Notes: generated from the letters alone by a model not told the origin. A stretch of 64,000 nucleotides of DNA from Marinobacterium sedimentorum (GCF_024267675.1 NZ_JALDYX010000001.1:248001-312000); one strand, 5' to 3'. Counted from the stretch's first letter, positions 27,252 to 37,034 are shown. Numbers and translations are program-made.

Positions 27252-28631
27252 TTAGATAATTTCGAAGTAACGCTGCAGTTCCCAGTCGGTCACATGCTTG
27301 CGGAACTCCTGGCACTCCCACACACGGGTGGCGGCATAGTGCTCGACAAAGGCCTCGCCAAACAGCTCCTTCGCCGCCTCGGAGCCGCGCAGTGCCACGG
27401 CGGCCTCATGCAGGGACAGCGGCAGCGCCAGACTGTCGGGATGCGGCTGAGTGTAGGCATTGCCCACCACTTCGGGCTCGGGCTCGATCTCGTTCTCGAT
27501 ACCCCAGAGCCCGGCGCCCAGCGCCGCCGCCAGGGCGATATAAGGGTTGGCATCGGCCGAGCCGAGGCGGAATTCCACCCGCTGGGACTTCTCGGAGCCC
27601 GGAATCACCCGCAGCGCCGTGGTCCGGTTTTCCACCGCCCAGGTGGCATCGGTCGGCGCCCAGAAACCGGGGATCAGGCGGGAGTAGGCGTTCACCGTCT
27701 GCGCCATCATGGCCAGCAGTTGCGGCATCAGCTTCTGCTGCCCGCCGATAAAATGGCGCTGCTGCCGGCTGATGTTGTGCGCCTGACTCGGATCATGGAA
27801 CACCGAGCCCGAACCGTCCTTGTGTCGCAGCGACATGTGAATATGCCCCGACTGCCCCGGGTAATCGTTGGACCACTTGGCCATGAAGGTGGCCATCATG
27901 TTATTGCGCTGCGCCCAGACCTTGGTGAAGGTCTTGAACAGCGCCGCCTTGTCCGCCGCATCACTGGCGTTATCCACTATCAGTGCAGCTTCCAGTACCC
28001 CTGGGCCGGTTTCGGTATGCAGGCCCTCGATCGGGAAATCCATCTGCCGCGAAAACTCCAGCAGGTCATGATACAGCTCGGCGTGCACGGAGTTGCGCAG
28101 CATCGAGTAACCGTGAAAGCCCGGCGTAATGGGTTTCAGGTCGCGGTAGCCTTTTTCGCGGATCGAGTCCGGCGTCTCGTTGAACAGAAAGAATTCGTAC
28201 TCGAAGGCCGCATAAGCATCAAAACCCAGCTTGTCGGCCCGCTTGAGCACCCGCTGCAGCAGGTTACGCGGGCAGATGCTGTCGGCCGGTGTATCGAACT
28301 CGCAGATGAACAGCAGCATGTCCTTTTCAAACGGCAGCTCGCGGCAGGTGTGGGGCAGCACCCGCACCGGTGCATCCGGGTAGGCGGTGTGCCAGCCGGT
28401 GTATTTGACGCCGACATTCTCGTACAGCTGATCATTGGAGTCCCAGCCCAGCACCACATCGCAGAAGGCAAAGCCGCCCTCCAGCGCACTGAAGAACTTG
28501 TCCTTGCACATGTACTTGCCGCGCATGATGCCATCAACATCATAGAGACCCACCTTGACGTCGCGCAGACCACGTTCTTCCACGATTCGCTTGGCATCGG
28601 CGATCGTTTTTACTTCTCTGGGATTCATCAT
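27252..28631 (-). CDS. Glutamine-synthetase-like gamma-glutamyl-amide ligase
   Basis: A 459-residue relative of glutamine synthetase. The catalytic domain shows the Glu-rich metal motif AFEYEFFLFNE, ETGPGVLEAAL, GQSGHIHMSL (the HxH-type ATP/metal site) and VENRTTALRVIPG with RVEFRLGSADANPY. The adenylylation loop of true GlnA is not evident and the sequence resembles PuuA, IpuC and GlnA4-type enzymes, which ligate glutamate to an amine. With the ethanolamine-type permease next to it, I propose gamma-glutamylation of ethanolamine or a related amino alcohol. The start at 28631 has GAGG 9 bases upstream and begins MMNPREVK. Confidence 0.88.
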   Translation of the reverse strand: MMNPREVKTIADAKRIVEERGLRDVKVGLYDVDGIMRGKYMCKDKFFSALEGGFAFCDVVLGWDSNDQLYENVGVKYTGWHTAYPDAPVRVLPHTCRELPFEKDMLLFICEFDTPADSICPRNLLQRVLKRADKLGFDAYAAFEYEFFLFNETPDSIREKGYRDLKPITPGFHGYSMLRNSVHAELYHDLLEFSRQMDFPIEGLHTETGPGVLEAALIVDNASDAADKAALFKTFTKVWAQRNNMMATFMAKWSNDYPGQSGHIHMSLRHKDGSGSVFHDPSQAHNISRQQRHFIGGQQKLMPQLLAMMAQTVNAYSRLIPGFWAPTDATWAVENRTTALRVIPGSEKSQRVEFRLGSADANPYIALAAALGAGLWGIENEIEPEPEVVGNAYTQPHPDSLALPLSLHEAAVALRGSEAAKELFGEAFVEHYAATRVWECQEFRKHVTDWELQRYFEII

Positions 28632-28721
28632 CTCGATTGTCCTCGGGGAAGGCCGACCGCATCGGCCCCCGTTTGTTATTGTCATGTCCGCAGGCCGGTG
28701 CAGCCCGCGCGGCGGTTCCGC

Positions 28722-30155
28722 TCAGCTCAGTTCGGATTCAGCCCGTGCAATGGCTTCGAACTCTTCTTCCGGCGCCCGGGCCACCAGTCGATGACGACTG
28801 TAAAAGGCGAAATAGGCCACCATCACCGCATAAAAGACACCGCTCCAGATGGCCGCTTCCGTGCTCACCAGGAAGGTGGAGGCGAAGGCCGCGATAGACA
28901 GCACAAAGGCAATGCCTGAGGTCACTGAGCCGCCCGGCGTCCGGTAGGGGCGTTCCAGATCCGGCTCCTTGCGACGCAGAATCATGTGCGACAGCGTCAT
29001 CAGGGCATAGGAAATGGTCGCGCCGAACACCGCCATGGTGATCATCAGATCCCCCTCGCCGGTCAGCGACAGTCCGAAACCGATCAGCCCCGGTACCACC
29101 AGCGCCATGGTCGGCACCTTGTTCCTGCCGGTCACCGACAGCCAGCGCGGCAGATAACCGGCACGGGACAGTGCGAACACCTGACGCGAATAAGCATAGA
29201 TAATGGAAAAGAAGGATGCGATCAGGCCAAACAGACCCACCACATTGACGAAGGTGGCCGCCCCTGAGTTTTCACCGTAAACCGCCTGGAGCGCGCCCAC
29301 CAGCGGGGCACCGTGATCCTTCATCAGATCCGCGCCGGCCACACCCGGCGCCAGAAACAGCACCAGTATGCCGAACACCAGCAGCACCGCCATGGCAGTG
29401 ATGATGCCGCGGGGCATATCCTTCGCCGGGTTCTTGCATTCCTCCGCCGCCAGGGGCACACCCTCGACCGCCAGGAACAGCCACATGGCAAAGGGCAGTG
29501 CCGCCCAGATACCGATATAGCCCTCGGGCAGAAAGCTGCTGGCACCGGCCGCCGCCGTATTAACGCTGACATCAAACAGGTTATCGACGCTGAAATACGG
29601 CAGGGTGCCGATGATAAACACCAGAATGGCGGCCACGGCCAGGCCGGTAATCACCATCATGATTTTCAGCGCCTCACCGGCGCCCCAGAGGTGAATACCG
29701 ATAAAGACTGTATAGAAGGCCGCATAGACCAGCGGGCCGTCGAGTCCGAACAGCTCATTCACATAGCCGCCGATAAAGATCGCGATGGCGGCCGGTGCTA
29801 TGGCGTATTCCAGCAGAATCGCGGTGCCGGTCAGGTAGCCGCCCCAGGGGCCCAGGGCCCGGCGGGCAAAGCTGTAGCCACCCCCTGCGGTGGGCAGCGA
29901 GGCCGACAGCTCGGCCAGTGCCAGCACCTTGCAGCTGTACATCAGCGCCATCAGGATGGTGGCGATCAGCATGCCGCCAAAGCCACCCTGCCCCAGGCCG
30001 AAGTTCCAGCCGGCAAAGTCGCCGGAAATCACATAGGACACCCCAAGGCTCGCCAGCAATATCCAGCCGGCGGCGCCCTTTTTAAGCTGGCGCTTGTCCA
30101 GGTAGTCGCTGGAAACGGACTCGTACCCCACCGAAGTGGTCGTCATCTCGGTCAT
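28722..30155 (-). CDS. APC-superfamily permease, ethanolamine-permease type
   Basis: A 12-helix inner-membrane transporter of 477 residues. The first region, KKGAAGWILLASLGVSYVIS then GDFAGWNFGLGQGGFGGML, and the second, PTAGGGYSFARRALGPWGG, closely match what I know of bacterial ethanolamine permeases (Eat family). This is the best clue to the pathway's substrate. It is the first gene of the minus-strand series; 90 bases separate it from the ligase gene. The ATG at 30155 has GAGG 9 bases upstream. The longer frame adds 43 residues without membrane segments and is rejected. Confidence 0.88.
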   Translation of the reverse strand: MTEMTTTSVGYESVSSDYLDKRQLKKGAAGWILLASLGVSYVISGDFAGWNFGLGQGGFGGMLIATILMALMYSCKVLALAELSASLPTAGGGYSFARRALGPWGGYLTGTAILLEYAIAPAAIAIFIGGYVNELFGLDGPLVYAAFYTVFIGIHLWGAGEALKIMMVITGLAVAAILVFIIGTLPYFSVDNLFDVSVNTAAAGASSFLPEGYIGIWAALPFAMWLFLAVEGVPLAAEECKNPAKDMPRGIITAMAVLLVFGILVLFLAPGVAGADLMKDHGAPLVGALQAVYGENSGAATFVNVVGLFGLIASFFSIIYAYSRQVFALSRAGYLPRWLSVTGRNKVPTMALVVPGLIGFGLSLTGEGDLMITMAVFGATISYALMTLSHMILRRKEPDLERPYRTPGGSVTSGIAFVLSIAAFASTFLVSTEAAIWSGVFYAVMVAYFAFYSRHRLVARAPEEEFEAIARAESELS

Positions 30156-30808
30156 CTGAAAAACCCTCTGCGATCCCGGAATCCGGGTCTGCCTGTTGTT
30201 ATTGTTTGATTCGCTCGGAGCAGGCCAGGGGCCAGCCCGGCAAAGCGGGTACACAGCTACTCTAGCCCGCCGGGCTCCAGGCACCTAGACAGAATAAAGG
30301 TACCCGATATACCAGTATCATTATTTTTAATGGTGATAATTTATTTAACAGTAACAATAAGTTAAACAAATATTATAGCGTTATAAATGACAGATAAGAC
30401 CGCACGCAGGCCACCTTGGCAGTGCCATCATGTGATGGGAGTCCGGATTCGCAGATGCCCGTCCCAAGCTGTATTGTCTGAATGATAACGCCGTGCCACA
30501 GAGTAGCTCCGGCAGCTTTGCGAGAAAAGGAAAGGGCCCCGGCACATCCCTGTGACAACGACGATCGGTGTTTTGCGGCCTAGGTGGAACTGATACAGAG
30601 ACTGGCACGCAGCCAGAGGACTTCGCTGTTGCGGGTTAATGCCGCCATGCTTACGAACACCGGCTGGCGTCCGTCACCCGCACAGGCAGGGGCCTTAGCC
30701 GGAAACCCGACTGACGGTGCCGCGTCCATCGATGCCATGCCGCTGCACCGACTGTTGAAAAGCAAAGCGCTCGGGGTACGGGAATCGCGCTGGCAGGCAC
30801 AAGGCAGA
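30156..30808. other. 653-bp intergenic region before the amine cluster
   Basis: No convincing gene. The part at 30290-30390 is AT-rich and contains an imperfect palindrome, TATCA (30316-30320) with TGATA (30334-30338), a possible operator for the cluster. From about 30400 to 30808 the sequence is GC-rich again but I see nothing recognisable; short open frames there lack ribosome sites or family features. Confidence 0.5.
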
Positions 30809-31270
30809 CTAAATATCGTGCAGCGAATTGAGTGTCTGGGTGAACTTGCGACGTTCCAGCGCTTCCAGCTGCATGAGGTCGCTGAGGTATTCGTTCACAT
30901 GGGCCGCCTCGATTTCCTTGCAGGCCCCTTCAAACAAATCTACCAGATACCCATCCACGCGCAGGGCCATTTCACAGACCTGATCGGCATTCGGGTTCGG
31001 ATACTCCTTCGCCAGCGCCGCCAGGAAAGATTCGGGCGCGTCCTCGAAAGTGTACTGAATATAGGTCGCCAAAATGCCCGTCGTGCCAGCCTTGAGGCGG
31101 CTTTTCAGGCTGATTTCCATCTGTTGCTCATGCTTGATCATGTACTCCAGCACAAGCCTGGCCCGGGCACTCTCGCTGCGTTGATCGAGTTCCCGGTACA
31201 ACCCCGCCGCCTCGCAATGCATGCTAATGGCGTTATTGACCAGATCAGCCACGGTTTCGAAACTTTTCAT
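30809..31270 (-). CDS. Small ferritin-like four-helix protein, function unknown
   Basis: A 153-residue soluble, helical protein. It has a pattern of Glu/His residues at helix spacing (SMHCEAAGLYRELDQ, YMIKHEQQMEISLKSRL, FEGACKEIEAAHVNEYL) that looks like a ferritin/rubrerythrin-type four-helix bundle, but the ExxH iron motifs are not complete enough for a firm call. The ATG at 31270 has GAGGGG 8 bases upstream. It lies 66 bases downstream of nuoN on the same strand with no clear terminator, so it may be expressed with complex I. Confidence 0.65.
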   Translation of the reverse strand: MKSFETVADLVNNAISMHCEAAGLYRELDQRSESARARLVLEYMIKHEQQMEISLKSRLKAGTTGILATYIQYTFEDAPESFLAALAKEYPNPNADQVCEMALRVDGYLVDLFEGACKEIEAAHVNEYLSDLMQLEALERRKFTQTLNSLHDI

Positions 31271-31336
31271 AATGCATACCCCTCGGAAATAGCCTGGTGC
31301 AGTGGCCAGGGACATCTTAACTATAAGCAGTATTGC

Positions 31337-32803
31337 CTATAACAGTGGCAGCCACTGCATCACCGGCAGCGGATAAATGCCCAGCAGCAGCAGCAACAGC
31401 GTAAGGCCATACACCAGCCAGCGCCCGTTGTGAAAAACCAGGTCGCTGACCTCATCGTCCTGCTGTAACAGGATCAGAATGATGCGCAGATAATAGTAGA
31501 GGCCCAGGGCACTGCCCAATACCACCACACCCAGCAGCCACCAGAGCCCGGCCTGGGCGCCGGCGGCAAAGATGTAGAACTTGCCGATAAAACCAACCGT
31601 TAGCGGGATACCCGCCAGCGACAGCAGAATCAGCATGAAACAGCCGCCCAGGCAGGGCGCCCGCCAGCACAGGCCGCGGTAGCAATGCAGCCGGTAGTCC
31701 CGGTTTTCGTCGCCACCGCCGGACAGCGCGCTGATCATGGCGAACGCCGCCAGGGTCGTGAGGCTGTAGGCCAGCAGATAGAAGGCACCAGCCTGCAGCG
31801 CGAACTCGCTGGAAACGGTCTGCCCGGCGGCCAGGACCACCACCAGCAGGTAGCCCAGATGGGCGATCGAGGAATAGGCCAGCAGTCGCTTCATATCGTC
31901 CTGGCGCAGCGCCAGCAGGTTGCCCACCAGGATGGACAGGGTCGCCAGCGCCATCAGCAGGGTGGCGATCTGCTCAATCTGCAGCGCCTGGCTCAGCAGC
32001 AGATAGCGCAGCAGAACCACCACCAGTGCCCCTTTGGACAGGGTCGCAATCAGCGCCGTGAAAGGTGTCGGCGCCCCCTGGTACACATCCGGTGACCACA
32101 TGTGAAAAGGCGCCAGCGCCAGCTTGAAGGCAACACCGATCAGCAGCATTGCCAGTCCCGCCAGTGGCAGCAAGCCCGATGCCGTACTGTCCGGCGGCAG
32201 CGACAAACGCGCAAATGCCAGCGTGCCCGTTTGCAGATACAGGCAGGCCATGCCGAACAGCAGGAAGGCCGACGCCACCGACGAGAGCAGCAGGTATTTC
32301 AGCCCGGCCTCGAGGCTTGGCAGCTGCAGCCGGTCCGACGCCGGGGCGCCACCGCAGGGATAGGCTACCAGCGCAAAGCTCGCCACACTCATCAGTTCCA
32401 GACCGATAAACAGGGCCGCCAGATGCTGCGCCGCCGCCAGCACCAGCGCCCCCAGCAGACACAGCGCCAGCAGCACATAGGACTCCTCCAGCGGCACCGC
32501 CAGGTGTTCGCGCCGCCCGAAATACTGTGCCGCCATCAGACCGACCAGCATGGCCACCAGAATGAAGAGTGCAGCAAAGAAACCGAAGAAAGCATCAACG
32601 CGCAACAGCGGCGTCACCTCCAGTCCCTGCGCCTGGATGCCCAGGTTGCCACCGAGCGACAGCAGTGCAGCCAGCAGGCCCAGCTGATAAACCCAGAACA
32701 GCAAGCGACGATGCCGGCAGAAAGCCGCCAGCAGCATGGCTGCCAGGATGGTCAGCGCCACCAGCAGCAGCGGCAGCAGCGCCCGCAATTCGAGCAGGGT
32801 CAT
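31337..32803 (-). CDS. nuoN: NADH-quinone oxidoreductase subunit N
   Basis: Antiporter-like membrane subunit of complex I, 488 residues with about 14 helices. It has the conserved proton-channel stretches FKLALAPFHMWSPDVYQGAP and LKYLLLSSVASAFLLFG, and KRLLAYSSIAHLGYLL. The start overlaps the nuoM stop by 4 bases (ATGA). It is the last gene of the operon; no T-run terminator is evident after it. Confidence 0.95.
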   Translation of the reverse strand: MTLLELRALLPLLLVALTILAAMLLAAFCRHRRLLFWVYQLGLLAALLSLGGNLGIQAQGLEVTPLLRVDAFFGFFAALFILVAMLVGLMAAQYFGRREHLAVPLEESYVLLALCLLGALVLAAAQHLAALFIGLELMSVASFALVAYPCGGAPASDRLQLPSLEAGLKYLLLSSVASAFLLFGMACLYLQTGTLAFARLSLPPDSTASGLLPLAGLAMLLIGVAFKLALAPFHMWSPDVYQGAPTPFTALIATLSKGALVVVLLRYLLLSQALQIEQIATLLMALATLSILVGNLLALRQDDMKRLLAYSSIAHLGYLLVVVLAAGQTVSSEFALQAGAFYLLAYSLTTLAAFAMISALSGGGDENRDYRLHCYRGLCWRAPCLGGCFMLILLSLAGIPLTVGFIGKFYIFAAGAQAGLWWLLGVVVLGSALGLYYYLRIILILLQQDDEVSDLVFHNGRWLVYGLTLLLLLLGIYPLPVMQWLPLL

Positions 32804-34320
32804 GGTAGCCGCTCCATCGATGCCCGTTGCAACAGCGGCTCAGTGCCGCCAGGGTTCGGTGCCGGCGGTTCGGCCAGAATGGCCGCGACCGGCCGCTGCA
32901 CCAGATCCAGCACCGGTTGCGGATGCAGGCCGAACAGCAGCAGCAGCACCGCCAGACTCGCCAGTACGCTCCACTCCCGGGGCGAACAGTCATGCACTTT
33001 GGCATCCGGCACCGTCGCACCCCAGAGGCTGCGCTGTACCAGCAACAGCGCATAGAGCGCGGCCCCCACCAGCCCCAGCATGGCCACCAGCGTAATGGGC
33101 CAGTCGCGCTGGAAGGCACCGGCCAGGATCAGGAACTCGGCCATGAAGTTTGCCAGACCCGGCAGTCCCAGGGACGCCAGCGCAAACAGCAGGGTAAAGC
33201 CAGACAGGCGCGGCAACAGCGACCAGAGCCCGCCCAGCTGACGCAGGTCGCGGGTATGCCAGCGCGCGTACAGCATGCCGACGATAATAAAGAGCGCCGC
33301 CGTGCTCAGACCGTGGGCCAGCATCTGCATCAGGGCGCCCTGCAGTGCCAGGTCGTTCATCGCGTAGATGCCCAGCAGCACGAACCCCATGTGACTGACG
33401 CTGGTATAGGCCACCAGCCGCTTTATGTCGTGCTGGGCAAAGGCCAGCTTGGCGCCGTACAGCACCCCCAGGGCTCCGAGCCCCATGGCCAGGGGTGCAA
33501 AGTCGGCGCTGGCGGCGGGGAACAGCGGCAGTGCAAAGCGCAGCAGACCATAGGCGCCGGTCTTCAGCAGGATCGCCGCCAGCAGCACGCTGCCTGCCGT
33601 CGGCGCTTCCGTATGGGCGTCCGGCAGCCAGGTATGCAGCGGCACCATGGGCAGTTTGACGGCGAAGGCGACAAAAAAGCCCAGCATCAGCCAGAAGGCC
33701 GGCGTTGGTGCCAGCTGCAGCCGCAACAGGTCTTCGTAGTCAAAGCTCATGACCCCGGTCTGCCCATACTGCATAAACACCAGGCCCAGGATGGCCACCA
33801 GCATCAGCAGACTGCTGGCCTGGGTGAAGATGAAGAACTTGATGGCGGCGTAGCGACGGTTTTCATGGCCCCAGATGGCGATCAGCAACACCATGGGAAT
33901 CAGCATCAGCTCCCAGAACACAAAGAATACAAACAGGTCCAGGGCCGTGAACACGCCGATGATCCCGGCCACCGACAACAGCAGGTTGCAGTGGAAGAAT
34001 CCGACCCGCTGGTCGATCTCGCGCCAGGACACCAGTACAGATAAGGCGCCGATAAACAGGGTCAGCCACAGCAACAGCGCACTGAGACCATCCAGGGCGA
34101 AATGCCAGCCAATACCCAGGTTCGGCAGCCAGTCGGCCCGGAACTGCAGCCACCAGAGTTCGCCCGCCGGGGCTTGATGGGGCAACGGCAACAGCAGCAG
34201 TGCATCCAGCCCCAGCACCGCAAGGCTCAAGACCCGGCTGAAACCGGTACGCCAGCGCTCTGCCAGCCACACCAGCAGCGCCCCCAGCAGCGGGATCAGG
34301 ATCAGCAGCACCAGGCTCAT
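32800..34320 (-). CDS. nuoM: NADH-quinone oxidoreductase subunit M
   Basis: Second antiporter-like proton-pumping subunit of complex I, 506 residues. The channel motifs are FVAFAVKLPMVPLHTWLPDAHTEAPT and KRLVAYTSVSHMGFVLLG; an essential Glu lies in FFVFWELMLIPM. The gene overlaps nuoL by 4 bases and nuoN by 4 bases, as is usual in this operon. Confidence 0.96.
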   Translation of the reverse strand: MSLVLLILIPLLGALLVWLAERWRTGFSRVLSLAVLGLDALLLLPLPHQAPAGELWWLQFRADWLPNLGIGWHFALDGLSALLLWLTLFIGALSVLVSWREIDQRVGFFHCNLLLSVAGIIGVFTALDLFVFFVFWELMLIPMVLLIAIWGHENRRYAAIKFFIFTQASSLLMLVAILGLVFMQYGQTGVMSFDYEDLLRLQLAPTPAFWLMLGFFVAFAVKLPMVPLHTWLPDAHTEAPTAGSVLLAAILLKTGAYGLLRFALPLFPAASADFAPLAMGLGALGVLYGAKLAFAQHDIKRLVAYTSVSHMGFVLLGIYAMNDLALQGALMQMLAHGLSTAALFIIVGMLYARWHTRDLRQLGGLWSLLPRLSGFTLLFALASLGLPGLANFMAEFLILAGAFQRDWPITLVAMLGLVGAALYALLLVQRSLWGATVPDAKVHDCSPREWSVLASLAVLLLLFGLHPQPVLDLVQRPVAAILAEPPAPNPGGTEPLLQRASMERLP

Positions 34321-36128
34321 AGCGTCACCACCGTCAGCACCAGCACCGCCCCCAGGGCAATACCGGCGGCATAGCGACGCAGACGCCCGTTCTGGGTGAC
34401 CGAGAGCCAGGCGTGGCCGCGAGCGCTGAGCCAGGCCACAAACTGCACCGGCCGATCAGCCAGATCCTTGCGATTGAGGCGTGCCAGCAACAACAGCGGC
34501 TGGACCAGCAGTCCGTCATAGAGGGCATCAAAGCCCCAGCCCGCACGCCAGCTGCGCGCCAGCGCACTGTCGCTCCAGCGCTGTCGAAAACCACGGCCAT
34601 AGCGCCACAGCAGAACGCCCGTCACCAGCCCCAGCCAGGGCATGATCAGGATGGCGCCATGCACGGCCGCCGGCACCTCGGTCGCGGCCAGCGGCGCAAA
34701 GACAGCCCCCAGCGGTTGCGGGATCAGCGCCCCAAAGAGTGCCAGCAGGCAGAGCAGCGCCAGCGGAACCACCAGCGTCGGCCGCATGTCGGGGCTGGGC
34801 TCGGTGACCGCCTCGCCGAAGAACAGTTTCAGGAACAGCCGCAGGCTGTAGAGCGCCGTGACAGCGGCACCGGCCAGCGCCAGCCACCAGGCCAGACTGC
34901 CCCCGTGCAGCCCATAGGCCTGCAGCAGGATCGCATCCTTGCTGTAAAAACCGGAGGTCAGCGGCAATGCGGCCAGCGCTGCACAGCCGATGGCAAAACA
35001 GAGCGCGCTGAAAGGCAGCCGGCGCAGCAGTCCGCCCATGCGGCGCAGGTCCTGCTCATGGTGCAGGCTCAGGATCACCTGGCCCGCGGCCAGGAACAGC
35101 AGCGCCTTGAAGAAGGCATGGGTCATCAGATGGAAGATCGCCGCCGAAAAAGCGCCAGCGCCAAGGGCAAAAAACATGTAACCAATCTGGCTGATGGTGG
35201 AATAGGCCAGCACCCGCTTCAGGTCATGCTGCACCAGCGCACTGCAGGCGGCCAGAAACAGGGTCAGGGCACCGACCAGCGCCACCAGCTCCATAATCCT
35301 GGGCGCCAGCAGGAAGATGCCCTGGGTCCTGGCGATCAGATAGACGCCTGCGGTCACCATGGTCGCGGCATGGATCAGCGCGCTGACCGGCGTCGGGCCG
35401 GCCATGGCATCGGGCAGCCAGGTCTGCAGCGGCAGCTGGGCGGATTTTCCCACCGCCCCGCCCAGCAGCAGCAATGCCACCCAGAATGACCAGTCCGACC
35501 CCAGCCACTGCAGCTGTGCACGCTCAATGACCGTCTGTATATGCAGGGTACCGAACTGCTGGATCATGATCAGCAGGGCCACGGCCAGGGCGATATCCCC
35601 CACCCGCGTCACAACGAATGCCTTGCGCGCGGCATAACCATTGGCCGGCTCCCGGTACCAGAAGCCAATCAGCAGAAAACTGCACAGCCCCACGCCCTCC
35701 CAGCCGAGGTACAGCAGCAGGAAATCGTCCGCCAGCACCAGCAGCAGCATGGCCCCCACGAAGAGGTTTAAATAGCCGAAGAAGCGGGCATAACCCTCGT
35801 CGCCGGCCATATAAGCAGCGGAATACAGGTGAATCAGCAGCCCAACCCCGGTGATCACGCCCAGCATCACCGCACTGAGACCATCGAAATAGAGCCCGAA
35901 TGCGACCTCCAGCCCCATGCTGCTGAGCCAGGGCAGCTGCCGGGTCGTCACCGCCGCACCCTCTGCCAGGAAGTCTGCAATCAGCAGGCCGGACAGCAGC
36001 GCCGAGCCCAACACCGAACCCACGCCCAGCAGGGTCACCAGCCGCTGACCCAGGCGACCGCCGACCAGCAACAGCACCAGACTGCTGAACAGCGGCAACG
36101 CAGGTATCCAGCCCAGCCATGCCGTCAT
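34317..36128 (-). CDS. nuoL: NADH-quinone oxidoreductase subunit L
   Basis: Distal antiporter-like subunit of complex I with the long lateral helix that runs along the membrane arm. The 603 residues include VGKSAQLPLQTWLPDAMAGPTPVSA, KRVLAYSTISQIGYMFFALG and LYLGWEGVGLCSFLLIGFWY. The C-terminal lateral helix is followed by a final membrane segment. 66 bases separate it from nuoK, the largest gap in this part of the operon. Confidence 0.96.
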   Translation of the reverse strand: MTAWLGWIPALPLFSSLVLLLVGGRLGQRLVTLLGVGSVLGSALLSGLLIADFLAEGAAVTTRQLPWLSSMGLEVAFGLYFDGLSAVMLGVITGVGLLIHLYSAAYMAGDEGYARFFGYLNLFVGAMLLLVLADDFLLLYLGWEGVGLCSFLLIGFWYREPANGYAARKAFVVTRVGDIALAVALLIMIQQFGTLHIQTVIERAQLQWLGSDWSFWVALLLLGGAVGKSAQLPLQTWLPDAMAGPTPVSALIHAATMVTAGVYLIARTQGIFLLAPRIMELVALVGALTLFLAACSALVQHDLKRVLAYSTISQIGYMFFALGAGAFSAAIFHLMTHAFFKALLFLAAGQVILSLHHEQDLRRMGGLLRRLPFSALCFAIGCAALAALPLTSGFYSKDAILLQAYGLHGGSLAWWLALAGAAVTALYSLRLFLKLFFGEAVTEPSPDMRPTLVVPLALLCLLALFGALIPQPLGAVFAPLAATEVPAAVHGAILIMPWLGLVTGVLLWRYGRGFRQRWSDSALARSWRAGWGFDALYDGLLVQPLLLLARLNRKDLADRPVQFVAWLSARGHAWLSVTQNGRLRRYAAGIALGAVLVLTVVTL

Positions 36129-36194
36129 GCTAACTCCCTGCCCCGAAAAGGGCTGTCAGCGCTGACATGCTCGATCCCGCTCCGGTGCTTCATG

Positions 36195-36515
36195 CTAGCC
36201 TCGCATGCCGTCAAGACTGTCGATATCAAGGCTGCGGCGCCGCCGATAAAGCTGTACCACCAGCGCCAGCGCAAGGGCCACCTCGGCGGCCGCCAGCGTC
36301 AGGATCAGGATGAACATCACCTGGCCATCGGCATTGCCATGCACCGCACCCGCCAGCACGAAGACAAAGGCCGCGGCGTTAAGCATCAGCTCCAGCGACA
36401 TGAGCATGAACAGCAGATTGCGCCGCGTCAGCACGCCGGCCAGCCCGATGCAGAACAGCGCCGCCGCAAACAGCAGGCCATGCTCAATGGGAATCAGCAG
36501 TCCCTGGCTCTCCAT
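36195..36515 (-). CDS. nuoK: NADH-quinone oxidoreductase subunit K
   Basis: A small three-helix membrane subunit of complex I, 106 residues. The conserved Glu of the second helix is in [13 protein letters not shown] and a third-helix Glu in [17 protein letters not shown]. The start codon directly abuts the nuoJ stop (TAA then ATG), so translation is likely to be coupled. Confidence 0.96.
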   Translation of the reverse strand: MESQGLLIPIEHGLLFAAALFCIGLAGVLTRRNLLFMLMSLELMLNAAAFVFVLAGAVHGNADGQVMFILILTLAAAEVALALALVVQLYRRRRSLDIDSLDGMRG

Positions 36516-37028
36516 TTATACCTCCTCCCCTGGTCGATGCTTCAGGACGCGGGTCAGGTGCCAGGCACCGACGAGCGCGGCCAGCAACAGCATGGATGCC
36601 AGTTCCACCAGCAACAGATAAGGGCCGTAGAGCGCGCGCCCCACCGCCACGGCGTCGACAGCGGCCGCATCTGCGCTGACAACTGCCGGCAGCAGCAGAT
36701 AGCCCAGCTGTGCCAGCAGCACTGCACAGAGCAGCGCAGGTCCCCGCCAGATCCGGCCTGCGCGCCAGGCCCGCTCCTGCCCGACGGCACTGTCGCCCTG
36801 ATTCAGCATCATGATCACAAACACCATCAGCACCATGATGGCACCGGCATAGATGATCACCTCCAGCGCTGCTGCGAAGGGGGCGCCGAGCATGAAGAAC
36901 ATCAGCGCAATGGCCAGCAGCACAACGATCAGGTACAGCAGCGCATGCATCGCGTTGACGCCACGAATCACCTGCCAGGCGGCCAGCAGGGCGATGAGGG
37001 CACACAGGTAAAAAAGGAATGGCATCAC
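36516..37028 (-). CDS. nuoJ: NADH-quinone oxidoreductase subunit J
   Basis: A five-helix membrane subunit of complex I, 170 residues. The family motif around EVIIYAGAIMVLMVFVIMML (third helix) is clear. It starts 6 bases after nuoI and abuts nuoK. The C-terminal half is more divergent, as is usual for NuoJ. Confidence 0.95.
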   Translation of the reverse strand: MMPFLFYLCALIALLAAWQVIRGVNAMHALLYLIVVLLAIALMFFMLGAPFAAALEVIIYAGAIMVLMVFVIMMLNQGDSAVGQERAWRAGRIWRGPALLCAVLLAQLGYLLLPAVVSADAAAVDAVAVGRALYGPYLLLVELASMLLLAALVGAWHLTRVLKHRPGEEV

Positions 37029-37034
37029 ACTCTC

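Noticed and set aside
26889..28919. Long + strand open frame opposite the ligase gene
   Set aside because: Covers parts of three minus-strand genes with clear enzyme motifs; no ribosome site or family features of its own.
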